From the NCBI RefSeq assembly GCF_004331465.1, contig NZ_SJKB01000028.1, forward strand, positions 1 through 58,657: 58,657 nucleotides of DNA, given 5' to 3'. Of the stretch, positions 1-8,233 are shown piece after piece (within the stretch, counting starts at the first letter, position 1; every line of letters starts with the position of its first letter). The notes below the pieces were generated by a model. The model saw only the letters and a list, made by a program, of their open reading frames with translations, made no database searches and was not told the origin of the DNA. The translations under genes and the position numbers were made by a program. The stretch comes from Kribbella pittospori (GTDB lineage: Bacteria > Actinomycetota > Actinomycetes > Propionibacteriales > Kribbellaceae).

Positions 1-1
1 C

Positions 2-106
2 ACCACCTGCGACGAGATCGCGAGCCGACTCCACCTCAGCCACGACCGGATCGACAACCTCCTGCTGGCAATGCTCCACGGAGTCATCCGACTCCAGGAG
101 GGCTGA
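2..106 (+). CDS. C-terminal fragment of an unidentified protein
   Basis: An open frame enters from the left edge and ends with TGA after 34 codons. The visible residues include CDEIASRLHLSHDRIDNLLL, which resembles the helix-turn-helix of LuxR- or transposase-type DNA-binding domains (EIA-x-RL-x-LS pattern). Only this tail is visible, so the family cannot be fixed. It overlaps the end of an IS256-type fragment on the other strand, which suggests that one of the two is a junction product. The HTH assignment is an inference from a short motif. Confidence 0.35.
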   Translation, partial: TTCDEIASRLHLSHDRIDNLLLAMLHGVIRLQEG

Positions 107-188
107 ACAACTGCCGGACTTGTTCTTCGACATCACCACCCTTGAGCATCTCGAGTACCTCGAGCAGGGCAGACTGGTCCAGAGCCAT
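84..188 (-). pseudogene. IS256-family transposase, N-terminal remnant
   Basis: ATG at 188 opens a 34-codon frame beginning MALDQSALLEVLEMLKGGDV. This closely matches the conserved start of actinobacterial IS256 (mutator-type) transposases, which are normally about 400 aa. After roughly 28 codons the homology stops and the frame runs into TGA, so only the very 5' end of the gene remains. An AAAGGA motif lies about 11 bases before the ATG. The sequence behind it (about 190-320) is probably the left end of the element, but I could not identify an inverted repeat with confidence. The fragment cannot encode the DDE catalytic core. Confidence 0.62.
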
Positions 189-496
189 CGTGTGAAGTGT
201 CCTTTCGCGAGAACCATTGGCGTGGTCTCGCTGACCTTCACACGGTGGCCTCCTCACACGTGGTCACCCACGCCGAGCAGGGCCCCGACTTACACCACCC
301 CACGGGATGCAACCCGGCGCTGTGACAAAACGTCGGGTCATTAGCGTCTTGAGGATAGACCGGGTGTGTACCTCGCGGAACCTTCGCCTGGACCATCTGC
401 GTCCTCACGGGTAAGGAACGCCGCTCACTGTCCGCCGTTCGATGCCGGCCATGTCAGCTCATCGTGGACATGGCCCAGCATGTCTGGAGGTGCTTT
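189..496. other. Intergenic region between IS256 remnant and FemAB gene
   Basis: No coding sequence is supported here. The left part is probably the terminal region of the IS256-type element. The right part must hold the promoter of the FemAB-like gene. The only clear signal is the TGGAGG ribosome binding site at 485-490, 6 bases before the GTG at 497. Confidence 0.5.
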
Positions 497-1774
497 GTGC
501 TGACGTTGTGCTCGACTAGTCAACTCCCGTTGACGATCAGCCAGGTCGAACCAATGGAGTATCGAGCCGCCGCCGACCTTTATGGCGGAAGAAGTTTCCT
601 GCAGGTCCCGTCCTGGTCCGCGGTCAAGGCAGCGTGGACGTCTGAGCTTTTGGCTTGGCGAGACGGTGAGAACCGAGTCGTTGGAACATCGCTCGTACTG
701 TTTCGCCGGCTACCAGGCTTCTCCCGATGGTTTGCCTACCTCCCGGACGGGCCAGACATCGACTGGACCGACCCGAACCTGGATCGCTGGCTCGATCCGC
801 TACTCGACTATCTTGAAAGGAACGGCGTTTTCGCGGTCCGGATGGGTCCACCGGCCTCTTATCGGCGTTGGCAGGCCGCGACCTTGAAAGCGGCGGCCGG
901 TCCTGGCCGGCGAGTCGACCACATCCTGCCTGACGTCGTGGAGCCAATCGGGTCTGCGGTAGCCGATCGGCTGCGTGCGGTTGGATGGCGCCGCTGCGGT
1001 GAGGGAGGTTCGGCTGGCGACGCGCAGCCGCGATTCCTCTTCCAGGTGCCGCTTGAGAAGCAGACCGCAGACGCTCTGCGAAACAGGCTCGGCAAGGACT
1101 GGAAACGCAACATTCTCAAGGCAACCAAGTCGGGGGTTGAGATCCGGCGCGGAACCTGGAACGACCTGCCCACCTTCTACGAACTCTTGAAACAAACTGA
1201 ACGACGCAACGGCTTCGAACTCGGCCGGTCCTTGGCCTACTACCAGCGTGAGTACCGCGAACTGAACAGTGAGATGCCCGGAACGATGCGTTTGTACCTG
1301 TCGACCTGCGATGACGAGGTATTGGCTGCCCACACGATGATCGTGGTAGGTCGCCGTGCTTGGTACCAGACAGGCGGCTCGGCCGACCATCGCCGCGACG
1401 TCAGGCCGAGCCATATCCTCCAATGGTCGATGATCAGGGAAGCGAAAGAGCTCGGCGCTGAGCTGTATGACATGCTTGGCGTCTCCGGCTGCCTAGACCC
1501 CGAAGATCGCGCGTTCGGACTTCTGCGGTGGAAACTCGGGACTGGGGGCGAGTTGGTGGAGACAGTCGGCGAATGGGAGCGAGTGCTGCCCGGGCCGATC
1601 AACGCCGTACTCCATCGTGCCATGGTCAGCTACCGCAATCGACGCGTCCGGAAAGGCATAGGCCACCGTGAGCAAGCTGATCCAGCGCCCGGGCGACACG
1701 CTGGTCGTCAGATGGCTCTGATGATGGAACGGCGGCGCTCGGGGTTGCAGATCCATCCACAAAGAGCGCCCTGA
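497..1774 (+). CDS. FemAB-like aminoacyl/peptidoglycan interpeptide bridge transferase
   Basis: This is a 425-aa member of the FemABX / lipid II aminoacyltransferase family, built from two GNAT-like folds. Family members use aminoacyl-tRNA to add residues to the peptidoglycan stem peptide, or transfer peptides in related roles. Family-typical segments are visible: SFLQVPSWSAVKAAW near the N-terminus, LGKDWKRNILKATKSGVEI in the middle (the K-R-N-I-x-KA motif that opens the second subdomain), and a C-terminal LYDMLGVSGCLDPEDRAFGL followed by WKLGTGGELVETVGEWERVL. I chose GTG at 497 because TGGAGG lies 6 bases upstream; the in-frame ATG at 464 has no such site. The last 45 residues are basic and atypical, which may reflect read-through past a former stop. 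Substrate and bridge amino acid cannot be told. It stands alone between transposon remnants. Confidence 0.85.
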   Translation: MLTLCSTSQLPLTISQVEPMEYRAAADLYGGRSFLQVPSWSAVKAAWTSELLAWRDGENRVVGTSLVLFRRLPGFSRWFAYLPDGPDIDWTDPNLDRWLDPLLDYLERNGVFAVRMGPPASYRRWQAATLKAAAGPGRRVDHILPDVVEPIGSAVADRLRAVGWRRCGEGGSAGDAQPRFLFQVPLEKQTADALRNRLGKDWKRNILKATKSGVEIRRGTWNDLPTFYELLKQTERRNGFELGRSLAYYQREYRELNSEMPGTMRLYLSTCDDEVLAAHTMIVVGRRAWYQTGGSADHRRDVRPSHILQWSMIREAKELGAELYDMLGVSGCLDPEDRAFGLLRWKLGTGGELVETVGEWERVLPGPINAVLHRAMVSYRNRRVRKGIGHREQADPAPGRHAGRQMALMMERRRSGLQIHPQRAP

Positions 1775-2046
1775 AGATGGTCATCGGGTGAGGCTGGCGG
1801 CGCGGAAGCGGGCGGGGCAGTCTTCGGGTCCGCGGAAGGTGTCCGTCGAGGTCACCTCTCTTTGCTGTCGGTGACGTCCTCGGAATGCTGGGCAATGTAG
1901 AGATCGGTTCTGGTTGGTCAGGTTCGTTGCCGAAGAGCGCCACGACCGAGCTGGCGCCAGGACCATCCCGTGCGGAGCAGACGCCAGGGTGCACGTTGTG
2001 GGTTTCCCCTCGTAACGTGGAGACATCGCCCTAGAAGGTGAGGGTG

Positions 2047-2340
2047 ATGGCTGAGGTACGAAGGAAGTTTGATCAGGAGTTCCGGGAGGGCGCGGTCCGG
2101 ATTGTCCGGGAGACCGGCAGGCCGATCGCGCAGGTTGCGCGCGAGTTGGGGGTGAACGCGGGCACGTGGGCGAACTGGGTGGCCAGGGACAAGCGGGCTC
2201 ACGATGGTGACAGGGTGTTGAGTGAGGATGAGCGGGCCGAGCTGGCTAGGTTGCGGCGGGAGAACGCGGAGCTGGCAATGGAGCGTGATGTGCTCAAGCG
2301 CTCGGTGGCCCTCTGGGTCAAGGACGCGATGGGCCGGTGA
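2047..2340 (+). CDS. IS3-family transposase OrfA
   Basis: This 97-aa protein is an IS3-family OrfA, the DNA-recognition part of the transposase. An N-terminal HTH is visible (KFDQEFREGAVRIVRETGRP then IAQVARELGVNAGTWANWV). It is followed by a leucine-zipper-like stretch (LARLRRENAELAMERDVLKR) used for oligomerisation with OrfB. ATG at 2047 is preferred over GTG at 2038 because AAGGTGAGG lies just upstream. OrfA is intact, but its partner OrfB, which overlaps its stop at GTGA (2337-2340), is broken, so the element should not move by itself. Confidence 0.85.
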   Translation: MAEVRRKFDQEFREGAVRIVRETGRPIAQVARELGVNAGTWANWVARDKRAHDGDRVLSEDERAELARLRRENAELAMERDVLKRSVALWVKDAMGR

Positions 2341-3252
2341 CCGTGGCCGCGTTGATCGCCACCCAAAGGGAGCAAGTACCGGGTGCCGCACGCGTTCAGT
2401 TACCGGACGCTGGGAGTCTGCCAGGCGTGGTTCTACAAATGGCGCCAGGTGACCAAGTACGGCGACGACTCGCCCCGGCATGCCCGTCGCGAACAGCTGA
2501 ACATTGAGATCCGGCGACTCTTCGCCAGGCACTGTGGCACCTATGGCTCGCCGCGGATCACCGCCGATTTGCGCGATGAGGGCTGGCGGGTCAGCAAGAA
2601 CACTGTTGCTGCTGTGCTCCGCGAGCTCGGTCTGCAGGCCCGGCGCAGACGCCGCCGCAAACAGACCACCCGCCAGACAGCGGCAGCCGGGGCACGTGGC
2701 GGGCGCCAGATCTGATCCGGCGCGATTTCCCTGCCGGCACGGTGAATCGGAAGTGGTACGGAGATCGGACCGAGATCAACACCGACGAGCGCAAGCTCTA
2801 CCTCGACAGTGTGCTCGACATGGCGTCTCGGCGCATCGTCGGTTCGCCGTCGCGGAGCACCACAACGCCGAACTTGCCTACAACGCGCTGGTGATGGCGG
2901 TCGCGGTCCGCGGCGGCAAGGACGCGATCACCGGCGTCATCATGCACACCGACCAGGGCAGCGAGTACACCGCCGGCACCGTCCGGGCCGCCTGCACCCG
3001 GCTCAGCATCACCCAGTCCATTGGCCCGGCCCGGCTCGGCACTGGACAACGCCGTCATCGAATCGTGGCACTGCACGCTCGAGTTCGAACTGGGCAGCCT
3101 CGCACTTCACCACCAAGACCGTATCTCGTGCCCGGGTCGCGGCCTGGATCGAGGAATACAACCACGACCGGCGCCACACCGCGCTCGGGACGCGCTCCCC
3201 GATCGACTACGAACTGACCCTCCACGTCACAGATCAAGAGCAAGCGGCATGA
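2337..3252 (+). pseudogene. IS3-family transposase OrfB, multiply frameshifted
   Basis: This is the catalytic (rve, DDE) subunit of the IS3 transposase, spread over all three frames. A one-base insertion in the G-run near 2368-2370 separates the GTG start from KYRVPHAFSYRTLGV. Further shifts lie near 2695, 2832, 3030 and 3100. All family landmarks can be read when frames are changed: YGSPRITADLRDEGWRVSKN (HTH_21), WYGDRTEI (first Asp region), HTDQGSEYTA (second Asp), ALDNAVIESWHCTLEFE (Glu), and the C-terminal IEEYNHDRRHTALGTRSPI. At least four indels in about 900 bases show real decay. Confidence 0.85.
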
Positions 3253-3613
3253 ACGAACCAACTCTCGCACGGCTGAGTCTGACCTCGTCCTCGTCGACAT
3301 CAAAGGCCGAGCCCCAGCGGGGCGCCCTCCAGCCAGCCGGGACCCCGACTCCGGACGAGCACGCCAGGCCGCCAGCAGAGGCCGGCCGCACAACCGAAAC
3401 AACAAACCGAACCCCTACGGTTTCAGGGGATTGCCGACAATGCCCCTAACCGAAGATGTCAAGGGACGTTTTGAGTGTAGCCACGACGTCTTCGACACGT
3501 CCTTCCAGGCGGCCCGTGCGTCGTCCCGACGATTCGTACAATCCTTGGTCGACAAGCCTAAAGGAGGTGGGCAGCGATGAGGCGCCGACTGGGGTCCGCC
3601 TAGGGCCTAGTGC
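3253..3613. other. Non-coding stretch downstream of the IS3 element
   Basis: No credible gene was found on either strand. It contains the right flank of the IS3 element and the upstream region of the decayed XRE-type regulator. Frames on both strands are low in recognisable content. Confidence 0.4.
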
Positions 3614-4545
3614 ATGGATGAGGATCGCAAGCCCAACAGGCAGCTGCGGAACGCGCGCGGTGAGATGTCGCAGGCCCGGCTGGCGGTGTTGGTGATCGCG
3701 GCGATTCTGCGAGGGACTGGTCGTCCAGGTGCGATCACTGCGAAGTCGGAGTCGGACTGGGAACGTGGTTGGTATTCCTGGCCGATCGCTCCGGTGCGGG
3801 ATGCGTTGCGCGAGGTGCCCGGAGTATCGGAGACGGCGATCTCGGGTTCGAGAATCGGCGAGCTCGCGCGCCGGAGCACGGCGGCATGGCGGAGGTCGGT
3901 GCATCCGTCGCCTTACTCGATCTGCTGCGAGCGGAGGCGATGCCGGCCGCCGGAGTAATCGATGTTCCAGGTGGGCGATCGTTCCACGGAGCTGGCCTGG
4001 CGGCGGTGGTTGACCGTCGGTTCCTTTGATGGCGGCGTCGTACGCGAGCTATCCGCAGGTTTGCTGGCGAGACTCAAGCGTCCACATCGCCGAACGATGC
4101 TGCTGACGCCGACGCTCAGTGAGGACGGGCAGGTCGTCCACGTTGCGGATGGGGAGGAGTTCGCGGGTGCCGCCGTACGGCGCACTGATGTTCATCGCCT
4201 ACCAAGATGCGTACCGGCTGGACAAACCTGACAATCGGTGTGTTGTGGGCGGTCGCGAACACGGACTCTGCGATCTTGGCCGATGACAGTGCCCTCGCAC
4301 GCCTGCCAGCGATCGCTGGCGCACTATGACGAGACCTCGAAGCCGGCGGCGACGCTCAGCGAGGTGCCGAGTCTGAACGGCGTCTCGAGCAAGTGGCTCG
4401 GATCGGAGTTCCGTACTCGGCACATCATCATCCGTCATCTGCCGAGGCTCAGCGCCGATCCGTTCTTCTGGAGCTGTGAGCAACGGGGCGAGGAGGCGTC
4501 GGCTTGGCTGCTGTGGACACACAAGCTCAACGATCTGCAGGTGGT
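3614..4545 (+). pseudogene. XRE-type transcriptional regulator, frameshifted
   Basis: The N-terminus (NRQLRNARGEMSQARLAVLV, then AITAKSESDWERGWYSWP) matches actinobacterial one-component regulators with an atypical XRE helix-turn-helix. The homologous reading continues in a second frame with LGFENRRARAPEHGG and GRSFHGAG. It continues in a third frame with GGVVRELSAGLLARLKRPH and EDGQVVHVADGEEF, and ends with EQRGEEASAWLLWTHKLNDL. The total matches a regulator of about 300 aa with a C-terminal sensor domain. Breaks lie near 3765, 4030 and after 4180. The gene is followed within about 40 bases by an IS30 remnant, which may have triggered the loss. The family call comes from remembered family sequences. 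Confidence 0.6.
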
Positions 4546-4587
4546 TTCTACTGACGGTTGCAATACTTCGTCCTGGATTGGGAGGTT

Positions 4588-5677
4588 GTGTTGTCGTCTC
4601 GTCGTGTGAAGAAGGGTCCTGGCCGGCGTCCGTTGTCGTCGGCGCGGCAGCGGTCGTGGAATTGCGGCTCGTGGATGGAGCATCATGGCCGCGGCCCGCG
4701 AGGTCGGTGTCTCGAGAACGACCGGCGCCAACTGGTCGCGCGGATACAAGACCTACCGCAACGGGGAAGTGGTCGGCTTCGTCGCTCCACTTGACCGGCT
4801 GGCCGTGCGCCAGATCAGCCCACGGTTCCTGTCCGAGGAGGAGCGGATCGAGATCGCGGACCGCGCCGGACCAGCTTGAGTATCCGTGCGATCGCGGAGA
4901 AGCTGGGTCGCTCGCCGTCGACGATCTCGCGGGAGCTGCGCCGCAATGCCCATGCCAGTGGTGGCTATCGCCCATTCGAGGCGCACCGGCAGGCGACCGC
5001 CCGCAGGGCTCGCCCGCATCGGCGGCGCCTCGACACCCACCCAGAGCTGCGCGACCGGTGGCCGACCTGCTAACCCAGCGGTGGAGCCCACAACAGATCA
5101 ACCGGCGTCTGCGGCTGCATCGCCCTGACGAGCCGCTGATGCGGCTGTGTCACGAGACCATCTACCAGCCTGGAGCCAAGCTGCTGCGGCCATCTCGCGT
5201 GGCGCCGCACCATCGTTCGCCGCTGCGCACCGGCCGGGATCAGCGGCGCGCGCACCAGAGGACCGAGCGTCGCCGAGCCCGCTTCGAGCGGCCCATGCTC
5301 CCATTCACCAGCGACCGTTCGCGCCACAGGACCGGTCCGAGGCCGGCCATTGGGAGGGCGATCTCGTCATCGGCATGGAGCAGGCCTCGGCGATCGGAAC
5401 CCTGGTCGAGCGCACGACCAGGACGATCCGGCTGCTACGCCTACCGCGACGGAACAGCGACCACCTGCACGCCGCGCTGAAGGACCGCATGGGCGACCTG
5501 CCGCCGGCGCTGCTGCGCTCGATCACCTGGGATCAGGGGACCGAGATGGCCCGCCACACAACGATCGCCGTACCCTTGGTGTGCGATCTATTCTGCGACT
5601 CGCCTTTGCCGAGGCAGCGGGGTTCGAACGAGAACACGAACGGGCCAGCTCTACTCACCTCTTTGCCCATGCCATGA
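4588..5677 (+). pseudogene. IS30-family transposase, frameshifted and 3'-truncated
   Basis: The N-terminal HTH is readable as SRRVKKGPGRRPLS and REVGVSRTTGANWSRGYKTY. It is followed by the IS30 signature SIRAIAEKLGRSPSTISREL and RWSPQQINRRL in other frames. Catalytic landmarks are GHWEGDLVIG (first Asp), SITWDQGTEMARH (second Asp) and RGSNENTNG (Glu). The C-terminal NENTNGLLR region is cut off immediately after NENTNG, so the last 50 or so residues are missing. Stops and shifts near 4660, 4878, 5070 and 5330 break the frame. It is not functional. Confidence 0.82.
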
Positions 5678-5727
5678 CGGCGCGGGCCTGCCGAAGGCCG
5701 AGAATGGCCATCCGCCCGCGCCACCAC

Positions 5728-5757
5728 CTGATCGTGACTGTGCGTCACATCACATCG
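5728..5757 (+). repeat. Short dispersed repeat, copy 1
   Basis: This 30-nt stretch, which contains CGTGACTGTGCGTC and ATCACATCG, matches 43382-43410 at about 28 of 30 positions with one gap. It lies between the truncated IS30 transposase and an integrase remnant. It could be a former attachment or IS-end sequence. The match is direct; the role is unknown. Confidence 0.5.
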
Positions 5758-5882
5758 CTTCGCGTCCTTGCCACTTCCCCCGCCCGAACGATCCCGCCGG
5801 CGTCGAGCAGCGAACCCTCACCCCGGTTTGGAGGCATGACATCGCGAAGCCGCCCCTGCAGGTCGGATCCCGGTGAAGCATC

Positions 5883-6116
5883 TCCACCAAGGTCATCGAG
5901 ACCGACAAGAAGGGCAAGCCCGTCAAGCACCGGTCGCAGGCCAGGTACCGCGATCACGACGACCAGGTCCGCAACGTAACCGCGATCGGCCACACCAAGA
6001 CAGCGGCCGAGCAGGCCCTGCTGAAGAAGCTTCAAGAGCGTGCAAGGACCAGCCGATCCGGCGAGCTCACCGCCATGCACAAGATCGGGCACCTACTCGA
6101 CCTCACCCGCCAAGCC
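5883..6116 (+). pseudogene. Tyrosine-recombinase (integrase) N-terminal remnant
   Basis: The frame reads GKPVKHRSQARYRDHDDQVR, then NVTAIGHTKTAAEQALLKKL, then SRSGELTAMHKIGHLLDL. This is the pattern of the arm-binding (AP2/DUF-like) N-terminal domain and following linker of actinobacterial phage or ICE integrases. The core-binding and catalytic domains (R-H-R-Y) are absent. The reading ends as the frame enters unrelated proline- and arginine-rich sequence. No start codon with a ribosome binding site is visible in front. The family call is from motif memory. Confidence 0.55.
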
Positions 6117-6334
6117 GCCAGCATCCGTCTCGACACCCCCTCTTCCCGACGGCTTCCGCGACCCCACCAACGTCCCCGTGCCCTCCGCGCAGCCCTCTCC
6201 CCCGTCGGCAGCACCGCCGGCCGCGACCTCGGCCTCACCCTCAGGACGATCCGTCGCGAAGCCCACCTCACCCGCAACAGACCGCCGCAGCCCTCAACTG
6301 GCCCCAAACCAGAATCGAACTCATCGAACCGGCC

Positions 6335-6560
6335 GCAGCACAATCCCGACAGATCGCAACTCGCGCCCGACCGCACATCGACGACGAACGTCCACGCTTC
6401 GACGCGACGCCCGAGCGGAGCAGCGAGCTCGCCGACCGTTTCCTTGCCGACTTGGACAACGGTGATCTCGACGGCTTGGTCGACATGCTGGCGGAGGACG
6501 TGGTCATGTACGGCGACGGTGGTGGCCGCGGTCGCTCGTTGCCGGAACATCCAATGCGCC
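6335..6560 (+). pseudogene. ECF sigma factor (SigJ-like) C-terminal remnant
   Basis: The frame contains SRQIATRARPHIDDERPRFD and ELADRFLADLDNGDLDGLVDM, then AEDVVMYGDGGG. This is the junction between sigma region 4 and the SnoaL-like extension found in SigJ-type (ECF41-like) sigma factors, in which the C-terminal domain modulates promoter activity. The N-terminal sigma-2 and most of sigma-4 are missing, and the SnoaL domain stops after about 45 residues. It lies tail-to-tail against the end of the DUF1906 gene. Confidence 0.6.
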
Positions 6561-6608
6561 GTCTGCTCCGCCCCTGGCCGCGAAACGGATCTCCGGCCGT
6601 TCCCGGGG

Positions 6609-8210
6609 CTACGCGACGAGATACAGCCAGGTTGTGGTGCCCACGGTTCCGGTCCTCGGAAGGGCAGAGCGAGCTTGGAAGGCTTCCACGTTGGTGGTCG
6701 TGGCCGGGCCGAAGTCCCCGTCGACATCGGTGCGGATGCCATGGGCGGTCAATTGGCTCTGGACGGCCTTGACCGCACTGCCGGTGCTGCCTTGCTGGAC
6801 CGGGACGACCAACTGCTCCCAGGTCGCTGCTCCGACTCGGCCATCCACAGGCAGACCGTGAGCGGACTGGAACGCCTTGACCGCGGCAAGAGTTGCGGGG
6901 CCGAAGTCACCGTCGACGGCCAGGCCGGCCGCCTGCCGGTGATTCAGCAGGTACTGGACGGTCTTGACCCGCTCTCCGATGCTGCCTGCGACAACGACCG
7001 GCCAGCTGGGCGTCGGTGGCGGGGTCACGTCGCCTGCGACCTGTACGTCGAGGTAGTCGCCGTCCATCTCGAGCGTGTAGCCGCCATGGGTCTCGCTGAC
7101 GCCACCGTGGTACTGGTGAGCTCGCTGGTGATCGGCCCAGTGGGTGGGGTCGATGTAGCTGGTGTCGGTGTTCTTCGCATTGTTGTAGCTCGCGAACCAG
7201 ACCACATCGGGTGAGGTCGGCCCGTACGTGGCGTTGAGATCGCGGACGGCGCTGAGGAGGCTGCCGTACACACCGGACTTGTAGCCCTTGGCATGCAATT
7301 CCGCGGTCCAGGCGGAGAGGTAGTTCAGCACGTTGGTCGTGTACGTCGCGCTGTACGCCTCCATGTCGTTGTACAACACGCTGCCCGGCGGGATCCCCAG
7401 TGCGGCCGCTGCGTTGACGGCGTCGTCTGCCTCGGCAGACCCCTTGGCGGCGGCAGTGGTCCCCAGGCCGGACGCCTGAGTCCCCACGTAGATCGGCAGG
7501 AAGTGCCAGCCGCGACCGGCCTGCTCGGTCAGCCAGGCGGGAGTCAAGTTCGGCTGAGCCGAGCAGTACCGGTGGCTGCCACCGAAGTAGATGCCGATCG
7601 CACGGTACGCGGTGGTTGCCGTCCACGCTGCCATCAGAGCCGACGACGGTGCGTTGCATGCGTCGAAGCCGTCGCCGGTGTAGTTGGTGTCCGTCGCCGC
7701 GATCGATGCGGTAGCCACTCGCGGAGCAGCCGGCATCGCAGCGGCGCGCGCCGAGCCATCCAGCCGCGCGGAGCGCAGTACACCGGCCAGCGTGTCGAAG
7801 TCCGAGCCGTATGTCGCGCTCACCACGACACCCGCAGCCGGTACGGCGAAGCGCACCTCCTGATCGACGGACCGACTCAGGTGCTGCGGTGCCGCCTGCG
7901 TCGAGACCAGGACATCTGACGCCACGGCCGATGCGTCGAGCGGTTGGATGACCACGCTCTCGGTCCGGCCGACCGCATGGGCCGGACACTGCTGGTCGCG
8001 GCCTGGCGCGCCGAGGTACACGGCGTGCAGGTCGCCACGCACGCACGTGGTCGGCCGCTCGGCCAGGTCGATGACCTGCCAGTTCGCCGGAACTGTCAGG
8101 TGATAGCCACGATAGTCCACGTCCCGGGTCGCGGGTGCGGCATCGGCCGGCGCGGTGACCGCCCCGAGCACCACGACGGTGGCCGCGAGTCCCGCCGTAC
8201 GGAAAGCCAT
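6609..8210 (-). CDS. Secreted DUF1906 glycoside-hydrolase-like protein with two peptidoglycan-binding domains
   Basis: The product has 533 aa. A Sec signal peptide covers residues 1 to about 24 (MAFRTAGLAATVVVLGAVTA, then an AXA-type site). An N-terminal unknown region (about 30-150) follows. A DUF1906 (Rv2525c-like, TIM-barrel glycoside-hydrolase-like) domain covers about 182-395, with FDACNAPSSALMAAW, IGIYFGGSHRYC and a YNDMEAY acidic segment. Two PG_binding_1 modules follow (about 405-468 and 472-532; VDGDFGPAT in each). The domain set predicts an exported wall-associated enzyme acting on peptidoglycan or a related glycan. ATG at 8210 was chosen because AAAGG lies 6 bases upstream; the ATG at 8237 has none and overlaps the upstream gene. 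It is the last gene of the RHS operon, 23 bases after the preceding stop. Confidence 0.85.
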   Translation of the reverse strand: MAFRTAGLAATVVVLGAVTAPADAAPATRDVDYRGYHLTVPANWQVIDLAERPTTCVRGDLHAVYLGAPGRDQQCPAHAVGRTESVVIQPLDASAVASDVLVSTQAAPQHLSRSVDQEVRFAVPAAGVVVSATYGSDFDTLAGVLRSARLDGSARAAAMPAAPRVATASIAATDTNYTGDGFDACNAPSSALMAAWTATTAYRAIGIYFGGSHRYCSAQPNLTPAWLTEQAGRGWHFLPIYVGTQASGLGTTAAAKGSAEADDAVNAAAALGIPPGSVLYNDMEAYSATYTTNVLNYLSAWTAELHAKGYKSGVYGSLLSAVRDLNATYGPTSPDVVWFASYNNAKNTDTSYIDPTHWADHQRAHQYHGGVSETHGGYTLEMDGDYLDVQVAGDVTPPPTPSWPVVVAGSIGERVKTVQYLLNHRQAAGLAVDGDFGPATLAAVKAFQSAHGLPVDGRVGAATWEQLVVPVQQGSTGSAVKAVQSQLTAHGIRTDVDGDFGPATTTNVEAFQARSALPRTGTVGTTTWLYLVA

Positions 8211-8233
8211 GTTGTTGCCTTTCACAATCAATG

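Larger units (their letters stand above)
2047..3252 (+). mobile_element. Decayed IS3-family insertion sequence
   Basis: The extent covers the coding part (intact orfA plus frameshifted orfB) in the usual IS3 order with a GTGA overlap. I could not fix the terminal inverted repeats or a target-site duplication by eye. The true ends probably lie shortly before 2040 and between 3252 and about 3440. Confidence 0.75.

Noticed and set aside
120..344. 74-codon plus-strand frame at the left end
   Set aside because: It is opposite the IS256 N-terminal remnant and has no ribosome binding site or homology.
2040..5677. Possibility that the IS frameshifts are sequencing errors
   Set aside because: The same window contains error-free frames of more than 2000 codons, whereas these elements have four or more indels each plus a real 3' truncation. 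Decay is the better explanation.
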